Assembly (NCBI GenBank): GCA_030247885.1
Contig: JAPDRO010000009.1
Location: 930,001 to 994,000, forward strand
Reading direction: 5' to 3'
Source: Taxawa tesnikishii (nom. ined.)
Lineage: Eukaryota; Ascomycota; Dothideomycetes; Dothideales
Length of the DNA stretch: 64,000 nt
Shown in pieces: positions 59,139 to 64,000 of this stretch (position 1 is its first letter; every line of letters starts with the position of its first letter). A program made the position numbers and the translations under genes. The notes under the pieces were generated by a model. It saw only the letters and a program-made list of their open reading frames with translations. It did no database searches and was not told the origin of the DNA.

Positions 59139-62100
59139 ATGGACCGCCGCAGGAACAGCGGCAGTTATGCCCGACCAGACTCACAGTATCACGACTACGA
59201 TCGGCGGTCGGCAAGTTATGGAGCCCCTCCGAACAACCAGTCCTCTTTCTCTGCGAGAGCAGGACGCGATGCCTACGGCGTCGCTGATTACCACAACGAC
59301 CCGCGATATGCACCATCACTAGCAAACAATGCTGTTCCAAGATCAGACTCTCGTCGTGTCCGAGAGCCACAAGCAGCATTGCATGTGCCAAAGCCACGCG
59401 CACATCTCTCCGACTCTGCACCTTTGGTTGCATATGACAAGGTTGGTATAGCGTACAACTTTCTTGGGCGGACAACTCCATCTGACGAAACCATCCAGTA
59501 CGGCAACCCTTACGATGTTTCTGATGTGGAGCCAATACGGACCAGCAGCAAGCCCAAGTCGCAATCCACCAGACCAGACCGGCCAACTGTAGATACTTCC
59601 TCTTCCCGAACTCCGGCAAATGATCTTACACCGATATCTCCTAGCATGCCTAGAAGACACCCCCGTAAGGAGGAATTGCGAAGGGACTCCGTGCCTGACA
59701 GATCGCCCCTGCAAAAGCTGGAAGTAAAGCTCGATGATATCAGTAAGGAGGAGAAGCGGGCAAGAATGGAAGAGGCGGAGTATCTGGCACGACAAAAGGC
59801 TGCAGGAGACCGGCCACGGAGGGAAGAACAAGACTACGCGCAACCTCGCCGAGCGTCAGGCAACGAGGGCTTTCGCGTCGACGACAGAACAAGCTCTGAA
59901 AGGCGCAATGTCTCCGCGCCCCTCGGAGGGGTGCTTGATCCTCGTCACCCGGAAAAGGGTACCATTGACTTTGGAGGTATTCCATATGAGTCGGAACAGA
60001 GACAGGACGACCGTGTGCGTGGTGCGCAAGAACCGGATCTGACTGCTAACCAACGCTTCCGGCGTGCTCAAGAGGCGCTGAAGAACAATGGCCGTCACGA
60101 GCGTGACTATGCAAATCGTGAACCCGACTCGCCTGCAAGCAATCTCCAAAGGACAACTAGCCGTCCTGAGCGTTATTACGCGAAGCGGGAACCCGAAACA
60201 CCTACAACCGATGTTCAGAGAACCAATAGTCAGCGTGCTGGCATCGACCGGGCTGACTCGAAGAAGTATCGTCACCGTTCACGAGACGCCGGTTATGCTG
60301 GTGCCGAGAGGGAGCTGCAAGCTGCGACAGCTGTAGGCCTCGGGTTGGACGGTGCCGAACGGAAAGAAGAAGACCGCAGACGTTCAGTGGACAAGCGCGA
60401 ATCCGGAACCGGTTTCTTTGGACGGAGCAACAGCAAGAAGTTGCAGAAACGTAACACCTCTCAAGACTATCCTACTGGCAACAGGGATCCCAGTCGCGCC
60501 GGTGTTGCCCAGCAACAGCTGCAATCTGACCGTGCTGGTGCCACCCAGGGGCTCAAAGCTGCCATCAAGCACCAGGACCCCGATCCCCTTCCTCCGGAAG
60601 CTGTCAGAAACCCTTACGGAGAAGTCCCGAAATACCAGGTTCCCCACAGACTGCTGGTGGTCAGGATGCACGAGGACAAGTAGGTTTTGACCAAGCCAAG
60701 CCTGTGCAGCCTTCAGGAGCTCACGAAGAGCGTCATCATCGTACCTTTGATGAAATGTTTCATCATCATCGCGGTCAGGAACGGCGGTATGAGAGGACCC
60801 CGGGCTGGAGGAATGGCGCAAAGCCGCTACTCTCAAGCTCGCTGCAGACGACCTCGACCTTGACGATGCTCGTCCTAGCACATCCGGAAGTTCCGATCAA
60901 GCTTGGTGGGAAAGAAACAAGAGAAGCAGTGGCTCCAGACGGGACACCATAAGCGGCCTCGACGGCATCTACGAAGAAGAGGCGACTTCCTTCCGACCTC
61001 CTCTGTACGTCAAGTGCGGGCCTTTGCTTCGATACACCGGTATGCGCCGGGAGAGGCTTGCCAAACCAGGCCAGAGTGGTGTTACTGAGCGTGAGATTTG
61101 GCGCGGCAGTGTCATGATTGTGACCGTTGACAACCACTCCTCTTATGAGACCGTGCCTACTCTCAGACTTTTCGCACAGCCCATGGACCTCTTGCCTCCG
61201 CCTCCAGCTCGCTTCCACAGCAATGCCGAGGGTTTGCCTTCCGAATATGTTGACCCTCTAGCGGGTCAGGTGAAACTGTCACGTACCGGACAACCTCTCT
61301 TTGTGAAGCCAGTCGAACAGCTTGAGGAAGGAGTAGATCTTTCGCGTGTCGAAGACAATTCTGGTCTATTCGAATCAACCAAATCTCCGACTCTGGGTCC
61401 TCAACAAATAATTGGACGAGACGGCCAACAACGTCAGCACATCACTACGCAGGACAAGTCTCGTATCAAGCGCCGGGATGGTGAGAAGTTGGGCAAATAC
61501 CGCGAAGTCAAAGCTGCCAGACTGCATTCTGAGCGCGGTGTCACATTCTGGCGCTTCAACTTAGAGGTTGAGCTGGCTTCCACACAGATGCGCGTTGCGT
61601 ATCGTATCAATCGTGGTCCAGCAATTGGCTTCTGGGTACCTGCCAGAGGGCAGACTATGAACATCATGTTCCATTCCTGCAACGGGTTCAGTCTTAGTGT
61701 GGACTCGAATCTCTTCTCAGGACCTGATCCTCTGTGGCGTGACGTGCTGAACACTCACCAGATCAAGCCGTTTCATGTCATGCTTGGTGGCGGCGATCAA
61801 ATCTACAACGACGCTGCTATGCGGGACACGAAGCTCTTTGGTGAATGGTTGCAGACGAAGAATCCAGAACATAAGCACAGAGCCGAGTTCTCCTACGACA
61901 TGCAGGAAGAACTTGAGAATTTCTATCTCGACAGGTACTCGATGTGGTTCTCGCAGGGTCTGTTCGGCATGGCAAACAGTCAAATCCCCATGGTCAACAT
62001 CTGGGACGATCATGATATCATCGACGTAAGCTCATTCATCTTTTACAGTGAAAGGGATGGCTAATCGAATATTCTAGGGTTATGGCTCTTATCCACACCA

Positions 62101-64000
62101 CTTCATGTCGACTAAAGTGTTCACCGGTTTGGGTGCGGTAGCGTTCAAGTACTACATGCTTTTCCAGCACCAGAGCGTCGTCTCAGAAACGCAGCGTGAG
62201 GAGCCTTCCTGGCTCTTGGGTGCTTCCCCAGGACCCTACATCAATGAGCTCAGCAGAAGCCTGTTCATGTTCCTTGGCCACAAGGTCGCTTTCTTGGGTC
62301 TGGACTGCCGCACGGAGCGGATGCGCGACGAAGTGCTCAGCCAAGATAGCTACGACATCATCTTTGACCGTTGTCGTGCTGAGATCAAGAAAGGCGACAC
62401 GAAGCATCTCATTGTTCTTCTCGGCGTACCGATTGCGTATCCACGCTTGAACTTCCTGGAGAACATCCTTACTTCGAGGGTTATGGACCCAATCAAGGCA
62501 ATTGGAAGAACCGGCGCACTCGGCGGCTTTGTGAACAGGTTTGACGGTGGTGTCGAGATTCTGGATGACCTGGACGACCATTGGACAGCGAAGCACCACA
62601 AGGCGGAACGTAACTGGTTCGTTCAGGAACTGCAGGAGCTCGCATCCGAAAAGTCGATCCGTATCACTATTCTTGGTGGTGATGTGCATCTTGGTGCTGT
62701 TGGACAATTCTACACCAAGAAGAAATTAGGTGTGCCCAAAGACAGAGATCATCGGTACATGCCCAACATCATCTCTTCCGCCATCGTCAACACGCCGCCA
62801 CCAAACGTCATGGCCGATGTACTGAACAGACGTAACAAAACCCACCATCTTGACGATGAGACGGATGAAGACATGATTCCCATGTTCGATTACGACGTCG
62901 ATGGAAAGTCCCGCAACAATCGGCACCTACTCCCTCGACGGAACTACTGCACGATCAGAGAGTACCTTCCAGGATCCACTCCGCCTCCCACCCCACCGGC
63001 TGAGCCTGCCACTCCGGCCAGTGGTTGGTCACAGTCTCAAGACTACCAGCAGAATGACCGTCGTTACCCGCCAGGCTCGATGAAGCGCACTTTTTCTTTT
63101 GGTAAAGGTAGCATGCGTCCAGGCAACCTCATCCGGCGTCTTTCTGGTTCACGATCCCGCAACCCCCGGTCTCGCTGAATACAGAGCACGTTCGACCATA
63201 CGAATCCTATGAGCCTGCCCAGCCGGGCAGCCGCCGCAACAGCATGGGTGCAGGCCGCCGCAGTATGTCGGACTCGTACTTCCCTCAGGGTGCCACTGCA
63301 GATAATCAGACTCCAGTACGGCCAACGAACATGTTCCATCGCCGTCCGACGGACCTTTCGGAGAAGGCAGCTGCGAAAGCAGCGGCTAGAGGTGGTCCAG
63401 AAGGGAACGTTGACGGCCGTGAGCATAGCCACATCGATCTCGAGGGCGGCTTAGATATCTGCCTGAACATGGAAGTCAGTCAAAAGGATCCAGCGGGCAT
63501 CACTGTACCATACCGACTTTTAGTCCCGGCCCTCTGGTACGAAGGCGAAGCCGACGAGAACGACGCACGCGCCAAGACGCGAACCGCAACAATCATGGAT
63601 CGGATAAGAGGACGAGGTCACGGACGAGACCGCAGAGGTAGCGTGAGCGGCGAATCGTACAGCGGCAGCGAGCGTAGTCGCAGCCGCAGCCGGTCTCCCA
63701 CACCAGAGCGGACTGCCGGCGGAGGTGGTGGGATACTCGGCCGCTTGAAGAGCGGAGGCCACAGACAGCCCGCTGCCGCCGATGATTACAGGCCCGACTC
63801 ACACGACTCGCAGCCCCGAGGTGCAGGACGCCAACATGGCAACGACGGCACCTACGACACTCGGGCTGCCAACGGTCAGCAACGGCCGTACGCGAACAAG
63901 GAATACGGCCCCGCGGTGGCCGCGCCCACAACCCGACATCCCGCGCATGCCAACAAAGAGTACGGCAGCGGATCCGCCTACCCACCTCCGCAGCAAGAAC
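59139..64000 (+). CDS. PhoD-like metallophosphatase with long disordered tails, 3' end beyond window
   Basis: ATG at 59139 (MDRRRNSGSYARPDSQYHDY). About 500 residues are Arg/Asp/Glu-rich and disordered. The catalytic part includes KCGPLLRYTGM, TFWRFNLEVELASTQMRVAY, FHVMLGGGDQIYNDAAM (metal-binding GGDQ), VNIWDDHDIIDGYGSYP (DDHD), and ILGGDVHLGAVGQF (GDVH). These match the fungal PhoD-like phosphatase group, whose substrate is uncertain. One intron at 62026-62077 (GTAAGC, branch GCTAATC, TCTAG) joins IID to GYGSYPHHFM. A Ser/Arg-rich tail follows the core. Frame steps near 60650, near 60806 and at a C5 run near 63162 all match one missing base; the frame then runs open to the window end. Confidence 0.88.

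Overview
The window looks like nuclear DNA of a filamentous ascomycete (Pezizomycotina, most likely Dothideomycetes). The signs are short 43-75 nt introns with CTAAC/CTGAC-type branch points, typical fungal families (PDR-type ABC pump, DHA2 and sugar MFS transporters, X325/Bim1-like copper proteins, a Fun30 remodeller) and one ~13.9 kb AT-rich block with an extreme RIP-type mutation pattern. No rRNA, tRNA or CRISPR was recognised.

Layout. 1-1.7 kb: DNA polymerase eta (minus, cut by the left edge). 2.2-2.5 kb: a small membrane-anchored protein. 2.8-5.9 kb: two tandem X325/Bim1-like GPI-type proteins. 7.4-8.0 kb: a Ser/Pro/Arg-rich protein. 9.0-10.1 kb: a short-chain dehydrogenase. 10.54-24.41 kb: a TIR-bounded Tc1/mariner structure filled with decayed elements, chiefly a Ty3/Gypsy fossil with paired LTRs. 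25.2-29.5 kb: a PDR-type ABC transporter, followed by a decayed MFS fragment. 33.2-35.6 kb: a disordered Arg/Ser-rich protein. 36.6-40.3 kb: Fun30-type SNF2 ATPase. 40.8-42.6 kb: DHA2 MFS exporter. 43.3-44.4 kb: a bacterial-looking SAM methyltransferase. 46.8-48.3 kb: sugar transporter. 48.5-48.8 kb: a tiny putatively acylated protein. 49.3-51.1 kb: M20 amidohydrolase. 51.3-54.4 kb: an isochorismatase/AlkB/GST-like fusion. 56.9-58.2 kb: SRAP/HMCES protein with PIP-like motifs. 59.1 kb to the right edge: PhoD-like phosphatase.

The genes do not form an evident biosynthetic cluster. Three relate to DNA damage or chromatin (Pol eta, SRAP, Fun30) and several are transporters, but they are scattered housekeeping or accessory genes.

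A striking technical feature runs through the window: about 15 places where a clear host gene continues in the next frame, nearly all with the sign of a single missing base and many at runs of C or G. This looks like residual assembly error rather than gene death. Gene ends and frames below should be read with that in mind.
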